In this document: positions 49,691 to 58,973 of the stretch, piece by piece
How positions within the stretch are numbered: the first letter of the stretch is position 1
Layout of the letters: every line of letters begins with the position of its first letter
Assembly: GCF_025725645.1 (NCBI RefSeq)
Contig: NZ_CP107007.1
Location: 310,001 to 374,000 of the forward strand
Length of the DNA: 64,000 nt
Source of the DNA: Halomonas sp. GD1P12
GTDB lineage: Bacteria > Pseudomonadota > Gammaproteobacteria > Pseudomonadales > Halomonadaceae
Reading direction: 5' to 3'
Made by a program: the position numbers and the translations under genes
Notes under the pieces: model-generated
What the model was told of the DNA's origin: nothing
Database searches by the model: none
Seen by the model: only the letters and a program-made list of their open reading frames with translations

Positions 49691-50967
49691 TAACGGTCAT
49701 TTTATTATTCCTGGTGCTTTTGATCCTGGGCGCTCCCATTGTTTTTACCATGGGAGTATCCGCTAGTTTGGTGTTGATGGGAGAGGGCATTCCCAGCAGC
49801 ATCATTTCACAGCGCCTATTCGCGGGGCTTGATAGTTTTACCATCATGGCAATTCCCTTTTTCGTTCTGTCTGGGCTGTTGATGGAGCGGGGCGGCATTG
49901 CTAAACGTATGATCGATTTCGCGACCGCCCTGGTGGGCTGGATTCGCGGCTCGCTACTGCTGGTCTCCGTCGTCTCTGGTACAGGCCTTGCGGCCGTCTC
50001 GGGATCAGGGTCTGCCGATACGGCCGCGACAGCGTCACTCATGCTGCCGGAAATGAGACGACGTCGTTACGATATCGATTTCGCTGCCGGATTGATGGCT
50101 GCGGCGGGCTCTCTCGGGCCGGTTATACCACCCTCCATCATGATGATCGTTCTGGCATCGGTGGGTAACGTTTCCGTAGGCGATATGTTCATCGCAGGCG
50201 TAGTGCCTGGCTTTCTAATGGCTCTCGGTTTATTGCTGGCGGGCTATTTTCATGCTCGTCGTCACGGCGGCGTTTACAGCCAAGTACAGCCTTTCTCTCT
50301 TCGCGAACTGGGTAGCACGGCGCTCAAGGCCATTCCGGCGTTTCTGATGCCATTGATCATCATCGGCGGGATCATTGGGGGCGTCTTCACTCCGACCGAA
50401 GCAGCCTCGGTGGCTGTGGCGACGGGGCTACTGGTGGGGCTTCTGATCTATCGTGAGCTCAAGCTGCGCGATTTGCCTGGACTGATATTGCGGGCCGCCA
50501 GTATCTCAGCGTCCGTGATGATGATTATCGCCGTAGCCAACATCTTTTCCTGGCTGGTAGCTCGAGAGGGGGTGCCTCAGCTACTGGTAGAGTTTCTGCA
50601 GTCCGTATCCGATAACCCTCTGATTTTTCTGGCTATGCTCAATGTCGGACTGATCTTTATCGGAATGTTCATGGAAAGCATTGCCGCGATACTGATTTTG
50701 GTACCAGTACTCATGCCGGTAGCTCAGAGCTATGGCATCGACCCACTGCATTTAGGGGTCGTCATCATCATCAACCTTTCTATCGGCATGGTCACGCCGC
50801 CGTATGGCATCACGTTATTCGTGGCCAGCAGCATCGCCCAGCGTCCGATCATGCGTGTGGCTTCAAAAATCGTTCTGCCGCTGAGCTTCATGATCGCCGT
50901 GCTCCTGCTCGTGACTTACGTGCCTTATATCGTAACCGCCTTACCTGATTTTTTTAGAACCCGTTAA
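49687..50967 (+). CDS. dctM: TRAP transporter large permease
   Basis: The 426-residue integral membrane protein has about 12 hydrophobic segments and DctM motifs: MAIPFFVLSGLLMERGGIAKRMIDF, SGSADTAATASLMLPEMRRRRYD, GPVIPPSIMMIV and NLSIGMVTPPYGITLFVASSIA (read in parts). It uses a Na+ gradient to move the DctP-delivered substrate into the cell. Translation is coupled to dctQ through ATGA. The next gene, a DapA-like enzyme, starts 19 bases later. Confidence 0.94.
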   Translation: MITVILLFLVLLILGAPIVFTMGVSASLVLMGEGIPSSIISQRLFAGLDSFTIMAIPFFVLSGLLMERGGIAKRMIDFATALVGWIRGSLLLVSVVSGTGLAAVSGSGSADTAATASLMLPEMRRRRYDIDFAAGLMAAAGSLGPVIPPSIMMIVLASVGNVSVGDMFIAGVVPGFLMALGLLLAGYFHARRHGGVYSQVQPFSLRELGSTALKAIPAFLMPLIIIGGIIGGVFTPTEAASVAVATGLLVGLLIYRELKLRDLPGLILRAASISASVMMIIAVANIFSWLVAREGVPQLLVEFLQSVSDNPLIFLAMLNVGLIFIGMFMESIAAILILVPVLMPVAQSYGIDPLHLGVVIIINLSIGMVTPPYGITLFVASSIAQRPIMRVASKIVLPLSFMIAVLLLVTYVPYIVTALPDFFRTR

Positions 50968-50986
50968 CGTTGAGTCGGAGATTCAA

Positions 50987-51865
50987 ATGTCGCAGTTCGC
51001 TGGTACTTATAGTGTGCTCATCACCCCGTTCGATGACGATTTGAACGTAGATGTCGAAAGATTGCGCTCTTTTATTGATTGGCAGATCGAGCAGGGTATC
51101 CATGGCTTGATTCCTCTCGGGAGTACCGGGGAGTTCCTCTCGATGACGGATGAGGAGCGCCGCCTGGTGGCCAAGACCGTTATCGATCAGACCGCTGGTC
51201 GCGTGCCCGTACTGGTGGGCACCGGGGCGGAAAACACGAATGATGTGGTTCGTTATAGCCGCGAGGCCGAAGAGCTGGGTGCCGATGGCTTGATGATTAT
51301 CCCGCCGTTCTATAGCTGCCCGACGGAAGACGAGCTTTACCATCATTACAAGCAGGTGTCGGATGCCGTTTCACTGCCGATCATGATCTACAACAACCCT
51401 AATGCGGCGAATGTGGATATGCAGCCCGAAACGGTTGCCAGACTCGCCGAGATCGAGAACGTGGCGTATATCAAGGAGTCCACGCTCGAGATAACCCGAG
51501 TGCGCGACATCCTGAGACTCTGCGGCGACAAGATTGGCGTGTTCGGCGGCGTGCTGGGCTTCGAATCCTACGTGGAAGGTGCGATCGGCTGGGTAGCGGT
51601 GGGCTCCAATGTGATGCCTGCCGAATTCGCTGACCTTTATACGGCAACGGTCGTGGAAAAGGATCTGGATCGCGCCCGAGAGGTGTATCACCGCATCCTT
51701 CCCGTTATCGATTTCGTCTTTGGCCATCGCTACGTATCGGGCACCAAAGCGTTGCTTGAGTCGATGGGTAAAAGCGTTGGTCACCCTCGCCCGCCACGGC
51801 TGCCTTCGCCCGCCGAAGACAAGGCGTGGGCGGATCGCATCGTTCGCACTCTTTCGCTGAAGTAA
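50987..51865 (+). CDS. DapA-family (DHDPS/NAL) Schiff-base lyase or deaminase
   Basis: The 292-residue TIM barrel keeps the catalytic Tyr135 (IMIYNNPNAAN) and Schiff-base Lys163 (AYIKEST) and the GSTGEF carboxylate loop (45-50). It is not likely to be the lysine-pathway DapA, because it lies in a catabolic operon next to a D-amino-acid-oxidase-type fusion. Related enzymes deaminate pyrroline-4-hydroxy-2-carboxylate in hydroxyproline breakdown, or cleave keto acids. The operon lacks the epimerase and ketoglutarate-semialdehyde dehydrogenase of that pathway, so the reaction stays open. Confidence 0.85.
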   Translation: MSQFAGTYSVLITPFDDDLNVDVERLRSFIDWQIEQGIHGLIPLGSTGEFLSMTDEERRLVAKTVIDQTAGRVPVLVGTGAENTNDVVRYSREAEELGADGLMIIPPFYSCPTEDELYHHYKQVSDAVSLPIMIYNNPNAANVDMQPETVARLAEIENVAYIKESTLEITRVRDILRLCGDKIGVFGGVLGFESYVEGAIGWVAVGSNVMPAEFADLYTATVVEKDLDRAREVYHRILPVIDFVFGHRYVSGTKALLESMGKSVGHPRPPRLPSPAEDKAWADRIVRTLSLK

Positions 51866-51874
51866 GGGATCGAT

Positions 51875-54841
51875 ATGGACGCGCTGGGACGAAAGGTGGT
51901 CAGGAAGGCACCAGAGGTTACCTTCACTTTCGAAGGTAAACAGCTAAGCGCTCTGAAGGGTCAGAGTCTGGCCTCGGCCCTCGTGGGTGCCGGCTATTTG
52001 TCTCAGCGCGAGGGTCGCCTGGGCGCTAAGCACGGCCACTACTGCGGTATGGGGGCGTGTTTCGAGTGCCTGGTCAACGTGGACGGGCGTCATGGCGTGC
52101 GTGCGTGCATGACACCGGTTCAGGAAGGACTGGTGGTCAAGCATCATCCCTACAAAAGCCCCCTTGTTTACGAGCCAGCCGAGCCGGCACCGTTCAAAAC
52201 CTCGCACGAGCGCGTGACGACCGATGTGCTGGTCATCGGCGCGGGCCCCGCCGGTCTGCAGGCGGCGCTCTCGGCCCGACAGACCAGCGCAGATGTTCTT
52301 TTGATTGATGAGCGCGCAAGCCTTGGCGGCCAGTATTTCAAGCAGCTCTCACCGGCCTATACAACGGCAAAGGGCATCGCACCCGATAAACAAATGCAGG
52401 CAGGTCGGTCGCTGATAGAGACGTTAGTAAAAGCTGATGTAAAGCCTTGGCATAACACGCTCGTTTGGGGCGCGTTTCGAGAGCATCCCGACCAGATACA
52501 GATCGGCGTTGAACGAGAGGGTGTCGCTTTGATTATCGAGCCCCGGGCCGTTGTTATCGCGACCGGTGCCACCGAACGGCCGTATCCCGTGCCTGGCTGG
52601 ACACTGCCCGGCGTCATGACCACGGGAGGGTTGCAAACCCTGCTACGTTCCTATCGAACGGCGCCCCCGGGGCCCGTACTGGTCGCTGGTAACGGGCCAC
52701 TCAATCTACAGGTTGCTGCAGAGCTGGTCTCTGCAGGCGTGGAAGTGGCGGGCGTTGTGGAAAGCGCCAAGCTCACGTCCCCGACCGCGCTTGCTCAAAC
52801 GGGTCAAGCGACGCGTCACGCGCCTACGTTGATAGGTGCCGGGCTTGGCTACCTGCTGACGCTCAAACGAGCCCGTGTCCCCATTTTCGATGGCTACACG
52901 GTCGCGGCGATCGAAGGGGATGGCGAGGTCGAAAGCGTGGTTCTCGCCCCGGTAACCTCGACAGGGGAGCTTGGCGAATCGACCCGACGCCTTCGGGTGA
53001 AAGCGATAGGTCTTGGATACGGTTTTCAACCGCAGGCCGAAATTGGTCGGCTGCTGGGTGTCGAACATTTCTATGCGCCCGCCATGGCCTCTGTTACCAA
53101 AGTGCTTTCGGCAGATAGGGCGCAAGACGGTAGCTGCAATGTGCCCGGCGTTTTCATCGCCGGTGAGGCGGGTGGCTTTGGCGGTGCTCAGCTGGCGCTT
53201 GCCCAAGGCGCGCTGGCGGGAGCCGCCGCCGCCAAACACTGTGGCTATCAGGTGAGCGAAGACCTTGCGAGCTGGCATGCGCAGCAGCGAAAGCATCGAC
53301 GCTTTCAAAAAGCACTTTGGAGTGCCTTTGCCTCTCCCTTGAAGCCGTTGGCGGGGCTTACCGACGAGACGGTCGTTTGTCGCTGCGAAGGTATTACGGC
53401 CGGCGATATTCTTGCCGGGCGCGAAGCCTGTAGTGATGTGGCCTCCATCAAGCGCCAGACCCGAGCCGGCATGGGGCGTTGCCAGGGGCGGTACTGCGCC
53501 GCGACGGTCAATCTTCTTATCGCCAGCGATAGAAAAGGTAGCCAGTTCGACCTGCCGGCTCCGCAGAATCCAATCAAGCCCGTTGCCATCGGTGCTCTGG
53601 CCATCGAGAAGGGTGAGTGGGCCGGACACCGACGCGTAGAGACACCGAGGGCATCGGTTCATCATGAGACTGCCACCTCACAGCCAACCATCGAGGTCGA
53701 TGTGCTGGTGATCGGCGCTGGTGTAGCGGGAAGTTCGACCGCAATGTCCCTTGCCCGTCAGGGCGTCGAGGTAGCGGTGCTGGATCGCGGATTGCCCAAT
53801 GGCGAAGCCTCGGGCGGTAACGCGGGCAGTCTGCACGTTCAATTGCTGTCGTTCGATTTCGGAAAAAAGGCCGAAGGTGGTGGCGGGCCTGCCGCCAGCA
53901 CGCTACCACTGCAACAGGCGAGTACCTCACTTTGGGAAACGTTGGCCGGTGAGCTCGATGGTGACATTGAATTCAAACGCAGCGGCGGTCTCATGGTGGC
54001 GGAAAACGAAACACAGCTGCGCTTTTTGGAACGTAAAGCGGCGCTCGAACGCTCGCTGGGTATCGACACCCGGATCATTGAGCGTGCCGATGTCGAGCGC
54101 AAACTGCCCGCTATTTCAAAGGCTGTGATCGGTGGGGCGTGGTGCGCTGAGGAGGGCAAGATCAATCCTCTATTGGCGACGCCGGCTCTGGTCCGGGCGG
54201 GCACCCTGGCCGGAGCGCACTTTTACACCGGCGAGGCGGTACAGACGATCGAGCGAGTCAACGGGAAATGGCAGGTCGGTACCCAAAGCGGGCGTATCTA
54301 TCGCGCTTCTCGGGTCGTCAATGCGGCTGGTGCCTGGGCGGGCGACATAGGCAAGTTGGCGGGAATAAACGTGCCGGTACATGCGGCGCCGTTGCAGATG
54401 ATTGTCACCGAGGCGGCGGAGCCGGTCGTGGATATGCTTCTTGCCCACGCCGATCGACACCTAACGCTCAAGCAGGCGGCGAACGGCAATGTCATTATCG
54501 GCGGCGGCTGGCCTGCAGGTCTCAGCATTCCTTTTGGGTATCAGCGTCCGTTGCTCGATAGTATCGAAGGCAACTTGTGGGTAGCGCGGCACGTGCTCCC
54601 GGCCCTGGGCCAACTGCGTGTACTGCGTAGCTGGGCGGCGATCAATATCAATATCGATGGTGCACCGATTCTGGGAGAGGCACCGCAACTTCCCGGTTTT
54701 TATAATGCAGTGACGTCCAATGGTTTTACCCTGGGGCCTCTGGTGGGTCAGATCACGGCGGATCTGATCACGCGTGGAAAAAGCGATTGGAACCTCGCGC
54801 CTTTCTCTTTGCAGCGCTTTGAAGGGCAGAACATTTCGTGA
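51875..54841 (+). CDS. Four-domain fusion oxidoreductase: 2Fe-2S + NAD/FAD + BFD-like + DadA-type FAD domain
   Basis: The 988-residue protein joins parts that are usually three or four subunits. Residues 15-85 form a ferredoxin-like domain with Cys57, 62, 65 and 78. Residues 115-460 are a pyridine-nucleotide-disulphide oxidoreductase (DVLVIGAGPAGLQAAL, VVIATGATERPYPVPGW). Residues 498-545 are a BFD-like cluster domain (VCRCEG with Cys502/504, GRCQGRYC with Cys536/541). Residues 606-980 are a D-amino-acid dehydrogenase-type FAD domain (DVLVIGAGVAGSSTAM). Separate subunits of this kind make up hydroxyproline and opine/D-amino-acid dehydrogenases. The stop overlaps the next start (GTGA). Confidence 0.9.
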   Translation: MDALGRKVVRKAPEVTFTFEGKQLSALKGQSLASALVGAGYLSQREGRLGAKHGHYCGMGACFECLVNVDGRHGVRACMTPVQEGLVVKHHPYKSPLVYEPAEPAPFKTSHERVTTDVLVIGAGPAGLQAALSARQTSADVLLIDERASLGGQYFKQLSPAYTTAKGIAPDKQMQAGRSLIETLVKADVKPWHNTLVWGAFREHPDQIQIGVEREGVALIIEPRAVVIATGATERPYPVPGWTLPGVMTTGGLQTLLRSYRTAPPGPVLVAGNGPLNLQVAAELVSAGVEVAGVVESAKLTSPTALAQTGQATRHAPTLIGAGLGYLLTLKRARVPIFDGYTVAAIEGDGEVESVVLAPVTSTGELGESTRRLRVKAIGLGYGFQPQAEIGRLLGVEHFYAPAMASVTKVLSADRAQDGSCNVPGVFIAGEAGGFGGAQLALAQGALAGAAAAKHCGYQVSEDLASWHAQQRKHRRFQKALWSAFASPLKPLAGLTDETVVCRCEGITAGDILAGREACSDVASIKRQTRAGMGRCQGRYCAATVNLLIASDRKGSQFDLPAPQNPIKPVAIGALAIEKGEWAGHRRVETPRASVHHETATSQPTIEVDVLVIGAGVAGSSTAMSLARQGVEVAVLDRGLPNGEASGGNAGSLHVQLLSFDFGKKAEGGGGPAASTLPLQQASTSLWETLAGELDGDIEFKRSGGLMVAENETQLRFLERKAALERSLGIDTRIIERADVERKLPAISKAVIGGAWCAEEGKINPLLATPALVRAGTLAGAHFYTGEAVQTIERVNGKWQVGTQSGRIYRASRVVNAAGAWAGDIGKLAGINVPVHAAPLQMIVTEAAEPVVDMLLAHADRHLTLKQAANGNVIIGGGWPAGLSIPFGYQRPLLDSIEGNLWVARHVLPALGQLRVLRSWAAININIDGAPILGEAPQLPGFYNAVTSNGFTLGPLVGQITADLITRGKSDWNLAPFSLQRFEGQNIS

Positions 54842-55719
54842 CGGCAGTAACTGCTGCCACGCAGCGCCCGCTTCGTGGCATTGCCTGCATGCTGGCGGCC
54901 GCGGCGCTGTTCGTTGCCATGGACTCGCTCGCCAAATACCTGGGTGATCGTTACTCCCCCGTACAGCTGGCGTGGTCACGCTACAGCGTGCATTTGATCG
55001 TGCTGGTACTGTTGCTTGCCTTGATGGGACGACTCAACCGTACCGATCTTGCAAGTCAGGCGCCCTGGGGGCAGTTAGGGCGAGGACTACTGCTGCTTGG
55101 TGCCACGATATTTGCCTATCTCTCTGTTCGTGTGCTGCCGCTTACGCAAGTCTATGTCGTCAATTTCAGCTCGCCGCTTATCGTCACGCTATTGGCAATA
55201 CCGCTTTTGAACGAACGTGTTGGTTTTAAACGCGTTCTGGCGGTTGTGGGCGGCTTTTCGGGCGTATTGATTGCCGTGCAACCCGACGCGGGGGGCTTGA
55301 GCAGCGAGCTTTTGCTACCCGTAGCCATGGCGGTTTGCTTTGCGCTTTATCAATTGGCAACACGGTACTTCGCCGCCCAGGATTCAGCGCTGATCTCGCT
55401 GCTTTATACCGCCGCTGCCGGCGGCGTCGTATGCACACTGGCGGTGCCTTTTTTCTGGGTGCCCATTCAGCATCAGGATATCGCTTTGTTCGTCATGATC
55501 GGCGTGTTGGGGGCGTTGAGTCATTTTGCATTGATCGAAGCCATGCGCTCGGCGTCGGCTTCGCTGGTCTCTCCCTTTTTATATTCCCAACTGATCTGGG
55601 CCACCTTCATTGGCTACTGGTTTTTCGGCGACTATCCCACAAAAGCGACATTTGTCGGGGCAGGGATCGTCGCCTTGGCAGGCGGTTATCTCATTATCAA
55701 TGAGCGTCATCGACACTAA
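54838..55719 (+). CDS. EamA/DMT-family transporter
   Basis: The 293-residue protein has ten hydrophobic segments in two EamA repeats; LACMLAAAALFVAMDSLAKYL-type and FLYSQLIWATFIGYWFFGDYPTKATFVGAGIV (read in parts) are typical. Such proteins mostly export amino acids or metabolites. The GTG start overlaps the fusion-oxidoreductase stop by four bases, so it is translated together with it. Export of a toxic intermediate or of surplus product of the pathway is a reasonable inference. Confidence 0.85.
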   Translation: MTAVTAATQRPLRGIACMLAAAALFVAMDSLAKYLGDRYSPVQLAWSRYSVHLIVLVLLLALMGRLNRTDLASQAPWGQLGRGLLLLGATIFAYLSVRVLPLTQVYVVNFSSPLIVTLLAIPLLNERVGFKRVLAVVGGFSGVLIAVQPDAGGLSSELLLPVAMAVCFALYQLATRYFAAQDSALISLLYTAAAGGVVCTLAVPFFWVPIQHQDIALFVMIGVLGALSHFALIEAMRSASASLVSPFLYSQLIWATFIGYWFFGDYPTKATFVGAGIVALAGGYLIINERHRH

Positions 55720-55736
55720 ACGAAGAGGAGATTTGC

Positions 55737-56135
55737 ATGAGCGAGCAATCCAAAACAGTGCGTATGTTCGTCAATGGACAGGCAATGTCAGGCGGCAGTA
55801 TCAATTTTGCGTTGAAGGATGCGAAGTTTCTTGGAGCTACCAGTACCGCTGCCAGGTACCGCTTTTACTCCGTACGTGACGAGTTTCCGGGCCTATGGCC
55901 TGTCGAGCAGGGTGGACAATCGATTCCGGGTGAGCTTTACGAAGTGACTTACGCACAACTTCGGGATTCATTACTTCCTAACGAACCCACCGAGCTGGAG
56001 CTGGGAGTGATCGAAATGGAAGACGGTAGCGGTTCGTTGAGCATGAAAATGCGAGCTGAGGAAATCGAGGCTGAGGGGGTGGTGGATATTACCAATGAGG
56101 GGGGATGGCTCAAATACCTTGCCCGAAAGGCATAA
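55737..56135 (+). CDS. Stand-alone allophanate-hydrolase C-terminal (AH_C)-like domain protein
   Basis: The 132-residue protein resembles the C-terminal domain of allophanate hydrolase/AtzF-type proteins: MFVNGQAMSGGSINFALKDAKFLGA, a central STAARYRFYSVRDEFPGLWPVEQGGQSIPGELYEV, and ELELGVIEMEDGS (all read in parts). In the full enzyme this domain turns N-carboxycarbamate into ammonia and CO2 or is related to gamma-glutamylcyclotransferase folds. Here no amidase domain precedes it. GAGGAG supports ATG 55737. It sits directly before the hydantoinase, so a role in ureide or carbamate processing is likely. Confidence 0.7.
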   Translation: MSEQSKTVRMFVNGQAMSGGSINFALKDAKFLGATSTAARYRFYSVRDEFPGLWPVEQGGQSIPGELYEVTYAQLRDSLLPNEPTELELGVIEMEDGSGSLSMKMRAEEIEAEGVVDITNEGGWLKYLARKA

Positions 56136-56210
56136 CGACGCGTTGATCGAGCAGCGATAGGGCACTCATTGGTTCAAGGCGCTCATTTCACTAGTAAAGG
56201 CACTTTTTTC

Positions 56211-57632
56211 ATGACTGGATTCGATTTGATCATCCGTAACGGAACCGTGGTCACTGCAAGCGATACCATGCGCTGCGATGTGGGGATTCGAAACGGCAAG
56301 ATAGTGGCTCTGGCGGAGTCGCTGGATTCGGCCGAGCGCGAAATCGACGCAACCGGTTTGCTGGTCATGCCGGGCGGTATCGATAGCCATGTGCATCTGG
56401 CCCAACCGACAAGCGATGGCAGCGTCATGGCAGACGATTTCGAGTCTGGAACCCGCTCGGCGGCCTGTGGGGGGAATACGACGGTCATCGCCTTTTCGCT
56501 TCAAGAGCGGGGGGCGTCACTGCTCGAGTCGGTCAAGGCGCACCATCAGCGTGCGGCGGACAAGTGCTATATCGACTATGCGCTGCACGCCATCATTACC
56601 GACCCGACCGTTCAGGCGCTCGAGCAGGATTTACCGCAAGTGGTCCAGGAGGGAGTCTCATCGGTCAAGATTTTCATGACTTACCAGGATATGGCGTTGA
56701 ACGACGCCGAAATATTCAAGGTCATGGAGGCAACGCGGCGTGAAGGTGCGCTGACCATGGTTCACGCGGAGAATTTCGACGCGATCCAGCAGATGACCGA
56801 GCGTCTTGAAAAGGCTGGCCAGAACGGCCCGCGCGGCCATGCCGAATCTCGGCCTATCGTGGTCGAACGCGAAGCGACCCATCGCGCGATCAGTTTTGCC
56901 GAGCTTGTGGATGTCCCACTGTTCGTCGTTCACGTTTCCGGTGGAGATGTGATCGAGCAGATCGAGTGGGCCAAGCGTCGTGGTCTGCCCATCTACGCCG
57001 AAACGTGTCCGCAGTATCTCACGCTTACCGCAGACGATCTGGATAAAGCCAACATGGAAGGGAGCAAGTACGTATGCAGCCCGCCGCCCCGAGACAAGGC
57101 TAATCAAAAAGCTTGTTGGGATGCGCTGTCCAGAGACGTTTTTTCGACCTTCACGTCAGATCACTGCCCGTTCATCCATGAAAGCGAGACTGGCAAAAAA
57201 AAACCGGGCGCGGATGCCAGCTTCAAATATGTGCCCAACGGGATACCCGGCGTGGAAACGCGCCTCCCAATACTCTTTGGCAAAGGTGTCAGCGAAGGGC
57301 GTATCAGCCTGAACCAATTTGTGGCCTTGTCGGCAACGAATCATGCCAAGGTGTATGGAATGTATCCCCGCAAGGGCACCATCGCCATCGGGTCGGACGC
57401 TGATATTGCACTCTGGGATCCTGAGAAGCGCGTCACGCTTTCGCAATCCATGCTTAACCATAACTGCGACTACACACCTTACGAGGGCATGGAGCTGAAA
57501 GGCTATCCCGTCACCGTAATTTCTAATGGTGAGATAGTGGCAGAAAACGGCCGCCCGGTGGGTAGCGCGGGTAAAGGCACGTTTATCCCCCGAGGTGTAT
57601 CGAGCCTGATTCCTGATCGAAAAAAACCCTGA
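56211..57632 (+). CDS. Hydantoinase/dihydropyrimidinase
   Basis: The 473-residue cyclic amidohydrolase has a full dinuclear-metal set: His60 and His62 in GGIDSHVHL, the carbamylated Lys153 in SSVKIFMTY, His185 in TMVHAEN, a later His in LFVVHVSGGD and the Asp in FTSDHCPF. It opens hydantoin or dihydropyrimidine rings to N-carbamoyl amino acids. ATG 56211 has AAAGG 11 bases upstream; the longer frame from 56169 lacks a site. It is the last gene of the TRAP operon; N-carbamoyl products could feed the hydrolases at 36.5-39.2 kb. Confidence 0.93.
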   Translation: MTGFDLIIRNGTVVTASDTMRCDVGIRNGKIVALAESLDSAEREIDATGLLVMPGGIDSHVHLAQPTSDGSVMADDFESGTRSAACGGNTTVIAFSLQERGASLLESVKAHHQRAADKCYIDYALHAIITDPTVQALEQDLPQVVQEGVSSVKIFMTYQDMALNDAEIFKVMEATRREGALTMVHAENFDAIQQMTERLEKAGQNGPRGHAESRPIVVEREATHRAISFAELVDVPLFVVHVSGGDVIEQIEWAKRRGLPIYAETCPQYLTLTADDLDKANMEGSKYVCSPPPRDKANQKACWDALSRDVFSTFTSDHCPFIHESETGKKKPGADASFKYVPNGIPGVETRLPILFGKGVSEGRISLNQFVALSATNHAKVYGMYPRKGTIAIGSDADIALWDPEKRVTLSQSMLNHNCDYTPYEGMELKGYPVTVISNGEIVAENGRPVGSAGKGTFIPRGVSSLIPDRKKP

Positions 57633-57695
57633 TGTTGGCAACAAGGTCGGTGTTGCGAAGCGCTGACTCATTTAGTCTACGCTAAAGAGCATTCA

Positions 57696-57719
57696 GCCCC
57701 GTCGGCCACGCGGCGGGGC
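57696..57719 (+). terminator. GC-rich hairpin after the hydantoinase gene
   Basis: GCCCCG (57696-57701) pairs with CGGGGC (57714-57719), with further partial pairing inside. There is no U-tract, so termination is uncertain. It lies just before the MFS gene. Confidence 0.4.
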
Positions 57720-57740
57720 GCTTGATCGGCAAGGATGTCC

Positions 57741-58931
57741 ATGAGTGTTTCCTCCGCGACGGTGCCACAGCGCGCCAATATTTTTCTTGGCGCCGCCCTG
57801 GCGTTTCTGACCACCATGATGGGCACTACACTGCCTACGCCGCTCTACCCCATGTATCAACAGACGATGGGCTTTTCGCAGCTGATGGTCACGGTGATTT
57901 TTGCCGTCTACGCGGCGGGGGTGATCGCGGCGCTGCTGATCGCCGGGCGCTGGTCGGATCAGTTGGGACGGCGGCCGATGCTTTTGGCGGGGCTGGCGCT
58001 GTCGGCGATCAGTGATCTGGTCTTTTTACAGGCTGGCGGCGTGGGCGCGCTGCTGGCGGGGCGCGTGTTGTCCGGGCTGTCGGCGGGCATCTTCACCGCC
58101 ACGGCTACGCTTGCGGTGATGGAGCTGGTTCCGCCGGGCTGGCAGCGCGCTGGCACGCTGGTGGCCACCGCCGCCAACATGGGCGGGCTGGGGCTCGGAC
58201 CCATGGTGGCCGGGTCACTGGCCTCCCTTTTCGCCGCGCCAATGGTCGTGCCGTTCGGCGCTCATTTCGTGCTGGTGCTGGTGGCCGTTGCCTGTATCTG
58301 GCGCGCGCCGGAAACGGTCGAGCGCCCGGCGCGGCCTCGGCTAAGCGTGCAAAAGCCCGGCGTTCCGGCGACGGTGCGTCCGGTATTCATTCCGGCGGCC
58401 ATCGCTGCCTTTGCCGGCTTCATGGTGTGCGGCTTTTATACCGCCGCTTCGCCGGCGTTTCTCGGCCAAGTGCTGGGCTATAGCCATCCGGCGTTGGTGG
58501 GTCTCGTGGCGGGGCTGGTGTTCATCGCCTCCACGGTGGGGCAAATGATGCAGGGGCGCCTGCCCGAATCTTCACGCTTGCCCAGCGGCTGCGCGGTGCT
58601 GCTGGCCGGCGTGCTGGTCGTTGCCTGGGGCATGGTGGAGGAGCAGCTCGCCGGGTTCGTGCTGGGGGCGGTGGTCGCCGGTATCGGCCAGGGCATCGCC
58701 TTTCGCGCCGGGCTCGGTGCAATATCGGCGGCCAGCACCTCGAAGGAGCGCTCCGCGGTGGTCTCCACCTTCTTCGTCATCGCGTACGTGGCGATCTCGC
58801 TGCCGGTGGTGGGCATCGGGCTCATGAGTAGCGTGGCCAGCCTGAAGACCACCGCGCTGACGTTCGACCTGGCCGTGGCGGCGCTTTGCTGCGTGTCGCT
58901 AGCGCTGCTGTATCGTCGCAAGTCGGCCTGA
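57741..58931 (+). CDS. MFS transporter
   Basis: The 396-residue protein has 12 hydrophobic segments and MFS motif A in AGRWSDQLGRRPML. The layout resembles drug- or metabolite-efflux members of the DHA1 type. The substrate is unknown. ATG 57741 gives a six-base spacing after AAGG; ATG 57735 in the same frame is possible. The gene returns to high GC after the more moderate composition of the TRAP operon. Confidence 0.85.
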   Translation: MSVSSATVPQRANIFLGAALAFLTTMMGTTLPTPLYPMYQQTMGFSQLMVTVIFAVYAAGVIAALLIAGRWSDQLGRRPMLLAGLALSAISDLVFLQAGGVGALLAGRVLSGLSAGIFTATATLAVMELVPPGWQRAGTLVATAANMGGLGLGPMVAGSLASLFAAPMVVPFGAHFVLVLVAVACIWRAPETVERPARPRLSVQKPGVPATVRPVFIPAAIAAFAGFMVCGFYTAASPAFLGQVLGYSHPALVGLVAGLVFIASTVGQMMQGRLPESSRLPSGCAVLLAGVLVVAWGMVEEQLAGFVLGAVVAGIGQGIAFRAGLGAISAASTSKERSAVVSTFFVIAYVAISLPVVGIGLMSSVASLKTTALTFDLAVAALCCVSLALLYRRKSA

Positions 58932-58973
58932 GACTCTGGCTGAAATAGGACGCAGCGTGTCGAGGCCAGCGGC

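Noticed and set aside
50987..54841. Calling the DapA-like and fusion genes a hydroxyproline pathway
   Set aside because: The epimerase and the ketoglutarate-semialdehyde dehydrogenase expected in such a cluster are absent, and a hydantoinase is present instead.
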